A DNA stretch of 50,885 nt from GCA-2861595 sp035536185 (GCA_035536185.1 DATLOM010000040.1:1-50885), one strand, 5' to 3'. Shown: positions 8,603-18,604, counted from the first letter of the stretch. Numbers and translations: made by a program. Notes: a model not told the origin generated them from the letters alone.

Positions 8603-10287
8603 TGCTGGCCGAGCTGCGCATCCGGGACCTGGGTGTCATCGCCGGTGTCGATCTCCTCCTGCGCCCGGGGATGACGGCAGTGACCGGCGAGACGGGAGCG
8701 GGCAAGACCCTGCTCGTGCAGGCCATCGACCTGCTGCTGGGCGGCCGGGCGGAGGCCGCCCTCGTACGGGCGGGCACCTCCCAGGCCGAGGTCGAGGGGC
8801 GGTTCGTGGCCGGTTCGGCCACGAGTGATGCCGGCGCCGCCGCCCTGACCGCTGATGCCGAAGCGCAGGTCGACGAGCCCGGCGACGTCGAGGTGGTACT
8901 GGCCCGGGTCGTGCCCGTGGCCGGAAGGTCGCGGGCCTACGTCGACGGGCGCATGGCGCCGGCCAGCTCGTTGGCCGACACGGGCCGGCGCCTGGTCGAC
9001 ATCCACGGCCAGCACGCCCACCAGTCACTGCTGGCGCCGGCAGTTCAGCGCCACGCCCTCGACACCTTCGGTGGCATCGACCACACCGCTCGGGCGGGTG
9101 CCCTCCGCCGGCTGGCAGAGCTGGAACTCGAGTTGAGCGCCCTCGGAGGAGACGAGCGGTCACGAGCGAGGGAGCTCGACCTGCTGCGCTACCAGATCGG
9201 GGAGCTGGAGGCGGCCGGTCTCTACGACCCGGAGGAGGACGACGTACTAGCCGTCGAGGAGGACCAGCTGGCCGAGGCCGCGGCCCACCGGGAGGCGGCT
9301 GCCTCGGCCCACCACTACCTCAGCGCAGACGGCGGGGCGGCCGACGCCGTCGGTCTCGCCATCGCCGCGGTCGCCGGCCGCCGGCCCCTGGACGGGCTGG
9401 CCGGCCGGCTCCGCTCGGTGGCCGCCGAGGTGGCCGAGGCCGCCGCCGACCTCCGCCGGGCCGGCGAGGTGCTCCAGGACGACCCCGAACGCCTCGACCA
9501 GGTCAGGGCCCGGCGGGCACTGCTGCGGGAGCTGCGGCGGAAGTACGGCGACTCGCTGGCCGACGTGCTCGCCTACGCCGACGAGAGCCGGCGGCGGCTC
9601 GAGGAGCTGGAGTCCCACAACGAGCGGGTCGCGGTGCTCGAGCAGCGGCGGGACGACGTCCGCTCCGACCTGGCGGCCGCCGAGGCGGCCATGGGGGCGG
9701 CCCGGCGGGCCACGGCGGCCCGCTTCAGCCAGGCCGTGGCCGAGCACCTGCACGAGCTGGCCATGGCCGGGGCCCGCTTCGAGGTGAGCGTGGGTGACGC
9801 CGGCGCCGGCGACGACGTGACCTTCCTCCTCGGAGCCAACCCCGGTGAGGCCTGCCTCCCGCTGTCCCGGGTGGCGTCGGGTGGCGAGCTGGCCCGCACC
9901 ATGTTGGCCCTGCGCCTGGTGCTGGGCGATGGCGGCGACCCCGGTCCGGGAACCGTGGTGTTCGACGAGGTGGACGCCGGAGTCGGCGGCGAGGCTGCCC
10001 TGGCCGTCGGCCGGGCACTGGCCGCGGTGGCCGGCGGACCCGAGAAGCCGGGCGCCCAGGTCCTGGTCGTCACCCACCTGCCCCAGGTGGCCGCTTTCGC
10101 CGACCACCAGCTCGTCGTGCGCAAGAGCGACGTCGACGGACGCACCGTCGTTCAGGTCGACCACGTCGAGGGCGAGGCGCGGGTGGTGGAGCTGTCGCGG
10201 ATGCTGTCGGGTCAACCCGACAGTGCGGCGGCGCGCGACCACGCCCAGGAGCTGCTCGCCGCCGCCACCCGAGGGCGCCAACCCTGA
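8602..10287 (+). CDS. recN: DNA repair ATPase RecN
   Basis: 561 aa, normal RecN length. This SMC-like ATPase acts in double-strand break repair. The Walker A motif GETGAGKT is near residue 30, coiled coil occupies roughly residues 170-380, the ABC signature region is LSRVASGGELAR, and Walker B is VVFDEVDAGVGG. The ATG overlaps the nadK stop. The start of steA overlaps its own stop. Confidence 0.96.
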   Translation: MLAELRIRDLGVIAGVDLLLRPGMTAVTGETGAGKTLLVQAIDLLLGGRAEAALVRAGTSQAEVEGRFVAGSATSDAGAAALTADAEAQVDEPGDVEVVLARVVPVAGRSRAYVDGRMAPASSLADTGRRLVDIHGQHAHQSLLAPAVQRHALDTFGGIDHTARAGALRRLAELELELSALGGDERSRARELDLLRYQIGELEAAGLYDPEEDDVLAVEEDQLAEAAAHREAAASAHHYLSADGGAADAVGLAIAAVAGRRPLDGLAGRLRSVAAEVAEAAADLRRAGEVLQDDPERLDQVRARRALLRELRRKYGDSLADVLAYADESRRRLEELESHNERVAVLEQRRDDVRSDLAAAEAAMGAARRATAARFSQAVAEHLHELAMAGARFEVSVGDAGAGDDVTFLLGANPGEACLPLSRVASGGELARTMLALRLVLGDGGDPGPGTVVFDEVDAGVGGEAALAVGRALAAVAGGPEKPGAQVLVVTHLPQVAAFADHQLVVRKSDVDGRTVVQVDHVEGEARVVELSRMLSGQPDSAAARDHAQELLAAATRGRQP

Positions 10288-11450
10288 TGTTCTCCATGTT
10301 CGCCCGCAAGGGCGCCTCCGTATCGATCTCCTCCGGCGTGGCCCGGGTGGGGCGGAGGACCAAGGAGCTGACCCGCCATCTCCAGCCCGGGGACGTCGCC
10401 GTCATCGACCACGAGGACCTGGACCGGGTGGCGGCCGAAGGGCTGGTGAACCGCCGGGTGGGAGGAGTGATCAACGCCGCCGCCTCCATCTCCGGGCGCT
10501 ATCCGAACGTGGGGCCACTGCTCCTGGCCGCGGCGGGTATCCCCATCGTCGACAGGGTGGGCCCGGAGGTGCTCGATCTCGTGGCCGACGGTGAGGAGAT
10601 CCGCTTGGAGGGCAACGAGATCTGGAGCGACGGCAGCCTCGTGGCCACCGGGGTGCGCCAGGACCTCGAGTCACTCGAGCTGGCCTACGAGGCGGCCAAA
10701 CTGGCCGTCGGCGCCGAGCTCGAGCGCTTCGCCGAGAACACCCTCGAGTACCTGCGGGAGGAACACCAGAGCGTTCTCGGCTCGCTCAGCCTGCCCGACC
10801 TCGAGACGAAGTTCCAGGGCCACCAGGTGCTGGTCGTCGTACGGGGTGCCGATTACCGCGATGATCTCGCTCACCTCCGGAGCTACGTGCGGGAGATCCG
10901 CCCGGTCCTGGTGGGCGTGGACGGGGGAGCCGATGCCCTGCTGGAGTTCGGGCTCAAGCCCCACCTCATCCTGGGCGACTTCGACTCCGTCTCCGACGAC
11001 GCGCTCCGCTGCGGCGCCGAGCTCGTGGTGCACGCCTATCCCGGCGGCAGGGCCCCTGGCGCCGCCCGGCTCGACGCCCTGGGCGTCCCCCACCGGACCG
11101 TGGAGGCATCCGGCACCAGCGAGGACGTCGCCATGCTGCTGGCCTACGAGCACGGCGCCGAGCTCATCGTGGCCGTGGGGTCCCACGCCTCGATGATCGA
11201 CTTCCTCGACAAGGGGCGGGGCGGTATGGCCTCGACATTCCTCACCCGCCTGAAGATCGGCCAGATCCTGGTGGACGCAAAGGGCGTGAGCAAGCTCTAC
11301 GAGAGCCGGATCCGCAAGCGCGACCTCGTCTTCTTCCTGCTCGCCGCCATGCTCTGCTTCGTGGTGGTGGTGGTGGCCGTGTTCCCCCGGGTGTTCCTGG
11401 AGAGCTTCTGGCTGCTGGTCCGTGAGTCGTGGCGCTCGCTGAGCCACTGA
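10287..11450 (+). CDS. steA: SteA-like cell-division-associated membrane protein
   Basis: 387 aa, homologous to Rv1697. In Corynebacterium SteA and SteB form a pair affecting cell-wall cleavage at division. The middle holds a thiamin-pyrophosphokinase-like fold (VGVDGGADALLEFG and LILGDFDSVSD), and the C-terminus has one transmembrane helix (DLVFFLLAAMLCFVVVVVAV, about residues 350-370). The TPK-like fold is probably not a functional thiamin kinase in this family. The ATG overlaps the recN stop; the mctB/steB gene starts 10 nt downstream. Confidence 0.93.
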   Translation: MFSMFARKGASVSISSGVARVGRRTKELTRHLQPGDVAVIDHEDLDRVAAEGLVNRRVGGVINAAASISGRYPNVGPLLLAAAGIPIVDRVGPEVLDLVADGEEIRLEGNEIWSDGSLVATGVRQDLESLELAYEAAKLAVGAELERFAENTLEYLREEHQSVLGSLSLPDLETKFQGHQVLVVVRGADYRDDLAHLRSYVREIRPVLVGVDGGADALLEFGLKPHLILGDFDSVSDDALRCGAELVVHAYPGGRAPGAARLDALGVPHRTVEASGTSEDVAMLLAYEHGAELIVAVGSHASMIDFLDKGRGGMASTFLTRLKIGQILVDAKGVSKLYESRIRKRDLVFFLLAAMLCFVVVVVAVFPRVFLESFWLLVRESWRSLSH

Positions 11451-11460
11451 CTGCCTCACG

Positions 11461-12390
11461 ATGATCAACTTTCGCTTCCACCTGGTGTCGCTCACCGGCA
11501 TCTTCCTCGCCCTCGGCATCGGCATCGCCGTCGGTGCCACCGTCGTGGACCGGGCGACCGTGGACGCGCTGCAAAGCCGCCTCGACGGCGTCGAGCGGCG
11601 GGTGGACGCCACCGACCGGGAGAACGAGGCCCTGCGGCGGGACGTGGAGCGCTGGGCGGCGTTTGCCAAGCAGGGGGGCGACGCCGCGGTGGCGGGGCGG
11701 CTGGAGAACGTTCCGGTGATGGTCCTGGGGGTCAGGGGGATCGACCGGGCCCCCGTCGACGAGCTCCGCCAGGACCTGGGCGCGGCCGGTGCGCAGCTCA
11801 GTGGCACGGTGTGGTTCACCTCGAAGTTCAGGCTCGAGAAGCCGGAGGACGTGGCCCAGCTGGCCGAGATCGTCGGCGTCACCCCCCGCGGCGCCGCCTC
11901 CGTCAGGCGCAACGCCCTGGCCCAGATCACCGCCGACCTGGCCGCCGATCCCTCCAGCGGGCTGCTCGTCGCCCTCCGGGACGCCGGGTTCGTCGACTTC
12001 GAGGAGCCGCTCGGGGCCCCGGTGGACCTGACCACCGTGCCCGTGGCCGGTTCCCGCTTCGTGGTGGTGTCGGGCCCAGGCGGCGAAGTGGCCGACGGCG
12101 ACCTGGCCGTCCCCCTCGCCGAGCAGCTGAGCCGCAGCGCCCGGGCGCGGGTGCTGGCCGTCGAAGCCGGACGCGAGGCGCGGGGCGACGTGCCCGAGTC
12201 GCGGGCGGTCTTCGTGGGCCCACTGCGGGCCGACGAGAGCCTCGCCGGCCTGCTCTCCAGCGTCGACAACCTGGAGGACTTCAGGGGGCGCTTTGCCGCC
12301 GTCTACGCGTTGCGGGACCTCGGCAACGGCAAGGTCGGCCACTTCGGCGTAGGTCCGGGGGCAAGCGGCCTGGCCCCGGAGAGCGCGTGA
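11461..12390 (+). CDS. MctB/SteB-family membrane-anchored protein
   Basis: 309 aa. It opens with the family start MINFRFHLVSLTGIFLALGIGIAVG, one N-terminal membrane helix followed by coiled coil (residues 35-65) and an extracytoplasmic alpha/beta domain. The homologue Rv1698 was described as the copper-transport protein MctB. The corynebacterial counterpart is SteB, the partner of SteA. Its position directly after steA favours a cell-envelope or division role, so I leave the gene symbol open. Confidence 0.92.
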   Translation: MINFRFHLVSLTGIFLALGIGIAVGATVVDRATVDALQSRLDGVERRVDATDRENEALRRDVERWAAFAKQGGDAAVAGRLENVPVMVLGVRGIDRAPVDELRQDLGAAGAQLSGTVWFTSKFRLEKPEDVAQLAEIVGVTPRGAASVRRNALAQITADLAADPSSGLLVALRDAGFVDFEEPLGAPVDLTTVPVAGSRFVVVSGPGGEVADGDLAVPLAEQLSRSARARVLAVEAGREARGDVPESRAVFVGPLRADESLAGLLSSVDNLEDFRGRFAAVYALRDLGNGKVGHFGVGPGASGLAPESA

Positions 12391-12472
12391 GGACGGCACC
12401 GCCGCACGCCGGCGCCGGGGTCTCGTGGCTGATGCGGGGCGGGCGTACCGCTCCGGTGATGTGGGGGGGCGC

Positions 12473-15418
12473 GTGAGAGTCGTAGCCCTGGTCCCGGCCA
12501 AGGACCGGGCCGACTCGGTGGGCGCCACGGTGCGGGCGCTGATCGAGCTGCCCGAGGTGGACGACGTCCTCGTCGTCGACGACGGGTCGGTCGACGACAC
12601 CGCGGCAGCGGCCGGTGCCGCCGGCGCCCGGGTGTTGCGCCTGCCGGTCAACGTGGGCAAGGGCGCGGCCGTGCGAGCGGGAGTGGAAGCCACTCCCGAG
12701 GCCGAGGTGTACCTCCTCGTCGATGCCGACGTGGGGGGCACGGCGGCCCTGGCCGCTGCCCTGCTCCCACCGGTGCTCTCCGGCGAGGCCGACCTCAGCG
12801 TCGCCGTGCTCCCCTCGGCGGGAGGCCGAGGTGGGTTCGGGGCGGTGAAGAGGTTGGCCGCCGCCGGCGTCCTGCAGGCGACGGGGCAGCCCACGCGCGC
12901 GCCGCTCTCCGGCCAGCGCGCCGTCCTGGCCCCGCTGCTGCGTTCGCTCCCTCTCGGCGAGCGCTTCGGCCTCGAGACGGCCATGACCATCGACGCCCGC
13001 CGGGCCGGGGCCAACGTCGTGGAGGTCGACCTCGACATGGACCACCGGCACACCGGCCGGTCCCTGGCCGGGTTCCGTCACCGGGCCCGGCAGGGCATCG
13101 ACGTGGCCCGTGCCCTGTGGCCCCGGTTGACCTCTGCCGGCCAGCGGGTGGCGGCGATCCTCGTCGCCTTCGGCGTGCTCCTCGGCGCCATGGTCTGGTC
13201 GGGGAGCCGCTGGGAGCCCTCGAGCGTGGCCGCGTCGGAGCGGCCGTCCAAGGTGGTCGTGTTCGGCGCTCCGAAGCTCGGCTGGGAGGACATCGGCACA
13301 GGCGCCATGCCTCGCCTCGACGCCCTCCTGGCCAAGGGGGCGGTAGCGGCCACGAGCGTGCGGACCATTGCCGGGCGCCCCACTACCACCGAGGGCTACG
13401 CCACCGTCGGCGCCGGCACCCGGGTACGGGCCGGCCCCGACGCCGGGACCGCGTTCGACGTCGACGCGCCCCTGGAGACCGGCACCGCCGGCGAGGCCCT
13501 CTTCCGCCGTACGGGCATCCGGCCGCGGGGCGAAGTCGTGGTCGTGGGTGCGCCGGCCACCATCAGGATGAACGAGGGCCGGCACCTGTCGAGTGCTCCC
13601 GGAGCCCTGGGTGACGCGTTGCGAAAGGCGGGTTTGCGCACGGCGGTGGTGGGCAACGCCGATACGGGGACGGCCCTGGGCCGGCGTCCCCCGCTGTTGC
13701 GTCCCGCCGCGGTGGCGGTGATGGACAGCAACGGCTCGGTGAACTTCGGCTCGGTGGGACCGGAGACACTCGCCGTCGACGATGCCGCGCCCTTCGGACT
13801 CCGCTCCGACCGTGGGGCGATCCTCGGGGCTCTGCGAGAGGTGCTCCCCAAGTCCGACGTGGTGGTCGTCGACTCCGGTGACCTCGATCGGGCGTCGGAG
13901 TTCGTTGCCGTGTCGACGCCGGCGCAGGGCGCACGGGCGAGACGGGCGGCCCTGCGAGCGACCGACGAGTTGTTGGGGGAGGTGGCCTCCGAGGCCGGGC
14001 CCGACACGCTCCTGCTGGTCGTGTCGGTGGCTCCGCCGAGCAAGCGGTGGCACCTCACCCCGATGGTGGCCAGCGGCGCCGGTGTGCAGCCGGGTTACAT
14101 CCACTCGCTCTCGACGAAGCGCCTCGGGGTGGTAACGCTGACGGACCTGGCGCCGACGATCCTGGCGTCGCTCGGGGCGCCGGTGCCGGAGGGCATGATC
14201 GGCCACGCCCTCCGCTACCACCCCGGGCAGTTCGACCTCGCCCACCTCCGGCGGATCGACCGCGATGCCGCGGCCCGGGAGGCGATCTACTTCCGGCTCA
14301 CCATCACCTACATCGTGATCCAGGCGGTGGTCTACCTGCTCGCCGCCCTGGCCTTCTCGCGGCTGGGCGGCGCCGGCAGGGGAGCGAACGCGCTGCGCTG
14401 GACGGTCCTGGCCGTCAGCGCCTGGCCGCTGGCCACCTTCCTCCTGCGGGCCGTACCCGATGCCGGTGCCCTCGGGGCCGCCGCCGTGCCTGTGCTGGTG
14501 GCCATCGACGTGGCCATCGTGGCTCTGGCCCTGCGGGCCCGGCGCCGCCCCTTGGCCCCCCTGGCCTGGGTGTGCGGGGCCACGGTCCTCCTCCTCGTGC
14601 TGGACGTTGCCACCGGGGCCCGCCTCCAGACCTCCAGCCTCCTCGGGTACTCGCTGCACACCGCGGCCCGGTTCACCGGTTTCGGCAACACCGCGTTCGC
14701 CACCCTCGCCTCGACGACCATCATCGCCGTGGCGCTGCACGTCCACCACGCGCCGCGGCGGCGGGAGGCGCTGGTGACGGCGGCCTGCATCTTCACCCTC
14801 GTCGTCGTGGCCGACGGCGCGCCCTCACTGGGCGCCGACGTGGGCGGCATCCTGACCCTGGTCCCCGTCTTCGGGTTGACCCTCCTGGCCCTCTCGGGGC
14901 GGCGGGTGAGCTGGCGGGCCGTCGGCATCGCAGTGGCCGTGACACTGACCGCCCTGGTGGTGGCCACGGGGATCGACCTCCTTCGTCCCGTGGAGTCGCG
15001 GACGCATCTGGGCACGCTGGTGACACGGGTCAGCGAGCAGGGGATCGAGCCGCTCACGACCACGGTGAACCGCAAGGTCGCCGCCAACATGCGCACCTTC
15101 CGCTCCCCATGGACCTGGACCATCCCCATCGTCGCTCTGTACATGCTCTTCGTCCTCGGCTTCGCCCGCGGGTGGTCACAACTCCTGCCACCTCGGTCCG
15201 CCGTACGTGCCGCGGTGGTCGGCGTCCTGGCCGCCGGCCTCCTCGGCTACGCCGTGAACGACTCGGGAGTGGTCGTGACCGCGCTCGTCTTCGTCTACAT
15301 CGGGCCCTTCCTCACCCTGCTCGCCCTCCAGCGGGAGTCGGCGCCGCTGACCCTCGACGACCTCGGCGCCGGCATCGAGTCGCTGCGCCCCCCTGGAGTC
15401 GGCGCCGCCCCCCGGTGA
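12473..15418 (+). CDS. GT2 glycosyltransferase fused to phosphatase-like and polytopic membrane domains
   Basis: About 981 aa from the GTG at 12473 (a GTG at 12425 is also open). Residues 1-205 are a family 2 glycosyltransferase: VALVPAKDRADS, VVDDGSVDDTA, and VDADVGG in the DXD position. A membrane helix follows (RVAAILVAFGVLLGAMVW). Residues 255-600 resemble the alkaline-phosphatase/sulfatase fold (VVVFGAPKLGW, RPTTTEGYATVGAGTR, TDLAPTILASLG) but I cannot identify a full metal site. About ten membrane helices complete the protein, including the blocks GFGNTAFA and DGAPSLGADVGG. The context between steB and an MraY-like gene suggests cell-envelope glycan or lipid-carrier work; the substrate is unknown. 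Confidence 0.85.
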   Translation: MRVVALVPAKDRADSVGATVRALIELPEVDDVLVVDDGSVDDTAAAAGAAGARVLRLPVNVGKGAAVRAGVEATPEAEVYLLVDADVGGTAALAAALLPPVLSGEADLSVAVLPSAGGRGGFGAVKRLAAAGVLQATGQPTRAPLSGQRAVLAPLLRSLPLGERFGLETAMTIDARRAGANVVEVDLDMDHRHTGRSLAGFRHRARQGIDVARALWPRLTSAGQRVAAILVAFGVLLGAMVWSGSRWEPSSVAASERPSKVVVFGAPKLGWEDIGTGAMPRLDALLAKGAVAATSVRTIAGRPTTTEGYATVGAGTRVRAGPDAGTAFDVDAPLETGTAGEALFRRTGIRPRGEVVVVGAPATIRMNEGRHLSSAPGALGDALRKAGLRTAVVGNADTGTALGRRPPLLRPAAVAVMDSNGSVNFGSVGPETLAVDDAAPFGLRSDRGAILGALREVLPKSDVVVVDSGDLDRASEFVAVSTPAQGARARRAALRATDELLGEVASEAGPDTLLLVVSVAPPSKRWHLTPMVASGAGVQPGYIHSLSTKRLGVVTLTDLAPTILASLGAPVPEGMIGHALRYHPGQFDLAHLRRIDRDAAAREAIYFRLTITYIVIQAVVYLLAALAFSRLGGAGRGANALRWTVLAVSAWPLATFLLRAVPDAGALGAAAVPVLVAIDVAIVALALRARRRPLAPLAWVCGATVLLLVLDVATGARLQTSSLLGYSLHTAARFTGFGNTAFATLASTTIIAVALHVHHAPRRREALVTAACIFTLVVVADGAPSLGADVGGILTLVPVFGLTLLALSGRRVSWRAVGIAVAVTLTALVVATGIDLLRPVESRTHLGTLVTRVSEQGIEPLTTTVNRKVAANMRTFRSPWTWTIPIVALYMLFVLGFARGWSQLLPPRSAVRAAVVGVLAAGLLGYAVNDSGVVVTALVFVYIGPFLTLLALQRESAPLTLDDLGAGIESLRPPGVGAAPR

Positions 15419-16275
15419 CGGTTCTCCTTGCCGGCGCCGCAGGGTTCCTGGCCGCCCGGCTCCTGTGGCTGCTTCTCCGCCCGACCTTCGCCGCTCCCGC
15501 CCTGCAGCGCGAGAACTACCGCGGCCGCCTCGTCGCCACCGCCGCCGGCATCGTCCTGCCCCTGGCCCTGCTGCTGGTCGAAGGTGGCCGTGCCGTCGCC
15601 GGCGCCGCCGGCATCGGCGACAACGGTGCCATTCCTCCTGCTCGCGTCTCGGTGGCGGTGGTGGCCCTGGCCATGGGCCTGGCCGGCCTGTTCGACGACC
15701 TGGCCGGCTCGGGTGACGCCCGGGGATTTCGCGGCCATCTCTCCTCCCTGGCGCGGGGCCGGCTGACCACCGGCGGGGTGAAGATCCTGGTCGGGGGCGC
15801 GGTGGCCCTGGTGGCGGTGGCGCCCTTTGCCGGCGGCGCCCTCGGGCGGCTCCTGGCCGACGCCGCACTGGTGGCGCTGGCCGCCAACCTGGGCAACCTG
15901 TTCGACCGGGCGCCCGGCCGGACGACCAAGGTTGGGCTCGGCTCCTTCGTCGCCCTTGCCGTTGCCACCGGTGGTGCGTCCGTCCTGACCGGCGTGGCCG
16001 TGATCGCCGGCGCCGCGCTGGCCCTGCTCCTCGACGACCTCCACGAACGGATCATGCTGGGCGACGCCGGCGCCAACGTCCTCGGTGGCGTCCTCGGCAT
16101 CGGCGTGGTCGCCGCCTGCGCCCCTTCCACCCGCAACGCCGTGCTCGTGGCCGTTGTCGCCCTGAACCTGGCCAGCGAACTGGTCTCGTTCGGGCGGGTC
16201 ATCACCACCGTGGCGCCGCTGCGGGCGCTCGACGGCGCCGGGCGCCTCCGCCGCGGGGAGGGGCGGGAGGGGTAG
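15415..16275 (+). CDS. MraY/WecA-like polyprenyl-phosphate sugar-phosphate transferase
   Basis: 286 aa, about eight to nine hydrophobic helices. Family motifs are visible: ENYRGR near the N-terminus, LAGLFDDLAG (the aspartate pair), NLGNLFDRAPGR, and MLGDAGANVLGG. These enzymes move a sugar-1-phosphate from a UDP-sugar to undecaprenyl or decaprenyl phosphate. It is shorter than canonical MraY (about 350 aa), so it may be a specialised relative. The GTG at 15415 overlaps the previous stop as GTGA, which ties it to the GT2 fusion protein: one could load the lipid carrier that the other extends (inference). Confidence 0.85.
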   Translation: MTVLLAGAAGFLAARLLWLLLRPTFAAPALQRENYRGRLVATAAGIVLPLALLLVEGGRAVAGAAGIGDNGAIPPARVSVAVVALAMGLAGLFDDLAGSGDARGFRGHLSSLARGRLTTGGVKILVGGAVALVAVAPFAGGALGRLLADAALVALAANLGNLFDRAPGRTTKVGLGSFVALAVATGGASVLTGVAVIAGAALALLLDDLHERIMLGDAGANVLGGVLGIGVVAACAPSTRNAVLVAVVALNLASELVSFGRVITTVAPLRALDGAGRLRRGEGREG

Positions 16276-16286
16276 GGTGGTCCCCC

Positions 16287-17909
16287 GTGGCGAAGCACAT
16301 CTTCGTAACGGGGGGTGTGGCCTCGTCGTTGGGGAAGGGCCTGACCGCCTCGTCGCTGGGCAGGCTCCTCAAGAGCCGAGGGCTGCGGGTCACCATGCAG
16401 AAGCTGGACCCGTACATCAACGTGGACCCCGGCACCATGAACCCGTTCGAGCACGGCGAGGTGTTCGTCACCGAGGACGGCGGCGAGACCGACCTCGACC
16501 TCGGGCACTACGAGCGCTTCATCGACGAGAATCTCCACCGCGATTCGAACGCCACCACCGGGTCCATCTACCAGTCGGTCATCGCCAAGGAGCGCCGGGG
16601 GAACTTCCTCGGCCGCACCGTCCAGGTCATCCCCCACGTCACCAACGAGATCAAGGAGCGCATCAAGCGCCTGGCCACCGACGAGGTCGACGTCGTGATC
16701 ACCGAGGTGGGCGGCACCGTCGGCGACATCGAGATCCTCCCGTTCCTGGAGGCCCTCCGCCAGTTCCGCAAGGACGTGGGCCGCGACAACGTGTGCTACA
16801 TCCACCTCACCCTGGTGCCCTACATCGGCCCCAGCGGGGAGCAGAAGACCAAGCCCACCCAGCACTCCGTCACCGAGCTCCGCAGCCGCGGCATCCAGCC
16901 CGACGTCATCGTGTGCCGCTCCGACAAGCCGATCTCCGAGGGGCTGAAGCAGAAGATCTCCCTGCTGTGCGACGTGCCCACCAACGCCGTGGTCAGCGCC
17001 GTCGACGCCCGCAACATCTACGAGATTCCGCTCGTCCTCCACCACGAGGGCCTCGACGAGGTCGTCTGCCAGATCCTCCGCCTGCCCGGACAGCCCGACC
17101 TGACGGCGTGGGAGCGGGTCGTCGAGCGGGTGGACGCGGCCACGAGGCCCGTGCGCATCGGCCTCATCGGCAAGTACGTCAACCTGCCAGACGCCTACCT
17201 CTCGGTGGTGGAGGCCCTGCGCCACGCCGGCTTCCACCATGGCGCGCGCGTGGAGATCGAGTGGATCCAGGCCGAGGAGGTCACCGGCCTCCTCGCCGAG
17301 AGCCGGCTCCGGGACCTCGACGGCATCGTCATCCCCGGTGGGTTCGGGGAGCGCGGCATCGAGGGCAAGATCGCCGCCGCCGGGTACGCCCGGGAGAGCG
17401 AGATCCCCTGCCTCGGGCTCTGCCTCGGCCTGCAGGTGATGGTCATCGAGTACGCCCGGAACGTCGCCGGCATGGCCGCGGCCAACTCCCGCGAGTTCGA
17501 TCCCGACTCGTCGTTCCTGGTAATCGACCTGATGGACGAGCAGCGCGAGGTGGTCGACATGGGCGGCACCATGCGCCTCGGCTCCTATGTCGCCCGCCTC
17601 CTTCCGGGATCGGTGATCGAGAAGGCCTACGGCGAACCGGTGGTGTACGAGCGCCACCGCCACCGCTACGAGGTCAACCCCCGCTACCGCCACCGGCTGG
17701 AGGCCGCGGGGTTGGTGTGCTCGGGCACCTCACCCGACGACCGCCTCGTGGAGTTCGTCGAGCTGCCGGGCCACCCGTGCTGGATCGGCACCCAGGCCCA
17801 CCCCGAGTTCAAGAGCCGCCCCGACCGGCCCCACCCGCTGTTCTTCGAGCTGGTGGGCGCGGCCGTGGAGCGGGCCGAGGGTCGCAACCCCACCCTGCTC
17901 GACGTGTGA
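16287..17909 (+). CDS. pyrG: CTP synthase
   Basis: 540 aa, full length. It makes CTP from UTP, ATP and glutamine. The N-terminal synthetase starts MAKHIFVTGGVASSLGKG with its ATP-binding loop. The C-terminal class I glutaminase has the oxyanion segment GGFGERG, the nucleophile Cys in CLGLCLGLQ, and the His-Glu pair in AHPEFKSRP. The start is GTG, 11 nt after the MraY-like gene. The Nudix gene overlaps its stop. This order (pyrG then Nudix) matches Rv1699-Rv1700. Confidence 0.97.
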   Translation: MAKHIFVTGGVASSLGKGLTASSLGRLLKSRGLRVTMQKLDPYINVDPGTMNPFEHGEVFVTEDGGETDLDLGHYERFIDENLHRDSNATTGSIYQSVIAKERRGNFLGRTVQVIPHVTNEIKERIKRLATDEVDVVITEVGGTVGDIEILPFLEALRQFRKDVGRDNVCYIHLTLVPYIGPSGEQKTKPTQHSVTELRSRGIQPDVIVCRSDKPISEGLKQKISLLCDVPTNAVVSAVDARNIYEIPLVLHHEGLDEVVCQILRLPGQPDLTAWERVVERVDAATRPVRIGLIGKYVNLPDAYLSVVEALRHAGFHHGARVEIEWIQAEEVTGLLAESRLRDLDGIVIPGGFGERGIEGKIAAAGYARESEIPCLGLCLGLQVMVIEYARNVAGMAAANSREFDPDSSFLVIDLMDEQREVVDMGGTMRLGSYVARLLPGSVIEKAYGEPVVYERHRHRYEVNPRYRHRLEAAGLVCSGTSPDDRLVEFVELPGHPCWIGTQAHPEFKSRPDRPHPLFFELVGAAVERAEGRNPTLLDV

Positions 17910-18502
17910 GCGAGCCCGCCGGCTTCCGCCAGCTGGGGGAGGAGACGCTGTGGAAGGGCCACGTCGTAAGCGCCGCCCGCGGCCGCTTCGTGGGCCCCGA
18001 CGGGACGGAGTTCGAGCGGGAGGTGGTGCGCCACCCCGGCGCGGTGTCCGTGGTGCCCCTCCGCGACGACGGCACGGTGATCCTGGTCCGCCAGTACCGG
18101 TCGGCGGTCGACCGCGAGCTCCTGGAGATACCAGCGGGCAAGTGCGACGTGGCCGGCGAGGACCGGGCCCTCACCGCCCGCCGGGAGCTGGAGGAGGAGA
18201 TCGGCATCCGGGCCGGCCGCCTCGACCACCTCTGCGACTTCCTCAACTCGCCCGGCTTCTGCGACGAGAGCTCCAGCATCTTCCTCGCCCGCGACCTCGA
18301 GGCCTGCCCCACCGACACCCACGGCGTCGAGGAGCAGCACATGACCATCGAGCACGTGGCCCTCGCCGACGTTCCCTCCCTCATCGCCTCGGGAGCCATC
18401 GTCGACGCCAAGACCATCATCGGCCTCCTCCTGGCGCTGCAGATGTCGACGGGCGGCCGTGATCGGGACGGCCCGCCAGGAGGTGGTCCGCGGGACGGGT
18501 AG
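17906..18502 (+). CDS. Nudix hydrolase, ADP-ribose pyrophosphatase type
   Basis: 198 aa. The Nudix box reads GKCDVAGE, seven residues, then RELEEEIG, with one extra residue in the first part as is common in the actinobacterial Rv1700 group. PVELLEIPAGK-type context (RELLEIPAGKCD) and the preceding VILVRQYR strand fit ADP-ribose pyrophosphatases. The GTG at 17906 overlaps the pyrG stop (GTGTGA). It ends the conserved block; the two-component island begins 102 nt downstream. Confidence 0.93.
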   Translation: MSEPAGFRQLGEETLWKGHVVSAARGRFVGPDGTEFEREVVRHPGAVSVVPLRDDGTVILVRQYRSAVDRELLEIPAGKCDVAGEDRALTARRELEEEIGIRAGRLDHLCDFLNSPGFCDESSSIFLARDLEACPTDTHGVEEQHMTIEHVALADVPSLIASGAIVDAKTIIGLLLALQMSTGGRDRDGPPGGGPRDG

Positions 18503-18604
18503 GCGTGGGGCCGGCGCGTTGGTTGGCGTCTCCGAAGGTAGTCCGTCCTAGGTGCGGATAGACTCTGTGACCGCTGGCTAGTTCGGCGGAGCTCAGGAGG
18601 TGCC

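Noticed and set aside
11461..12390. Naming the gene mctB with a copper-export role
   Set aside because: The family has been linked both to copper and, as SteB, to cell division; the neighbour steA favours the latter, and the sequence alone does not decide.
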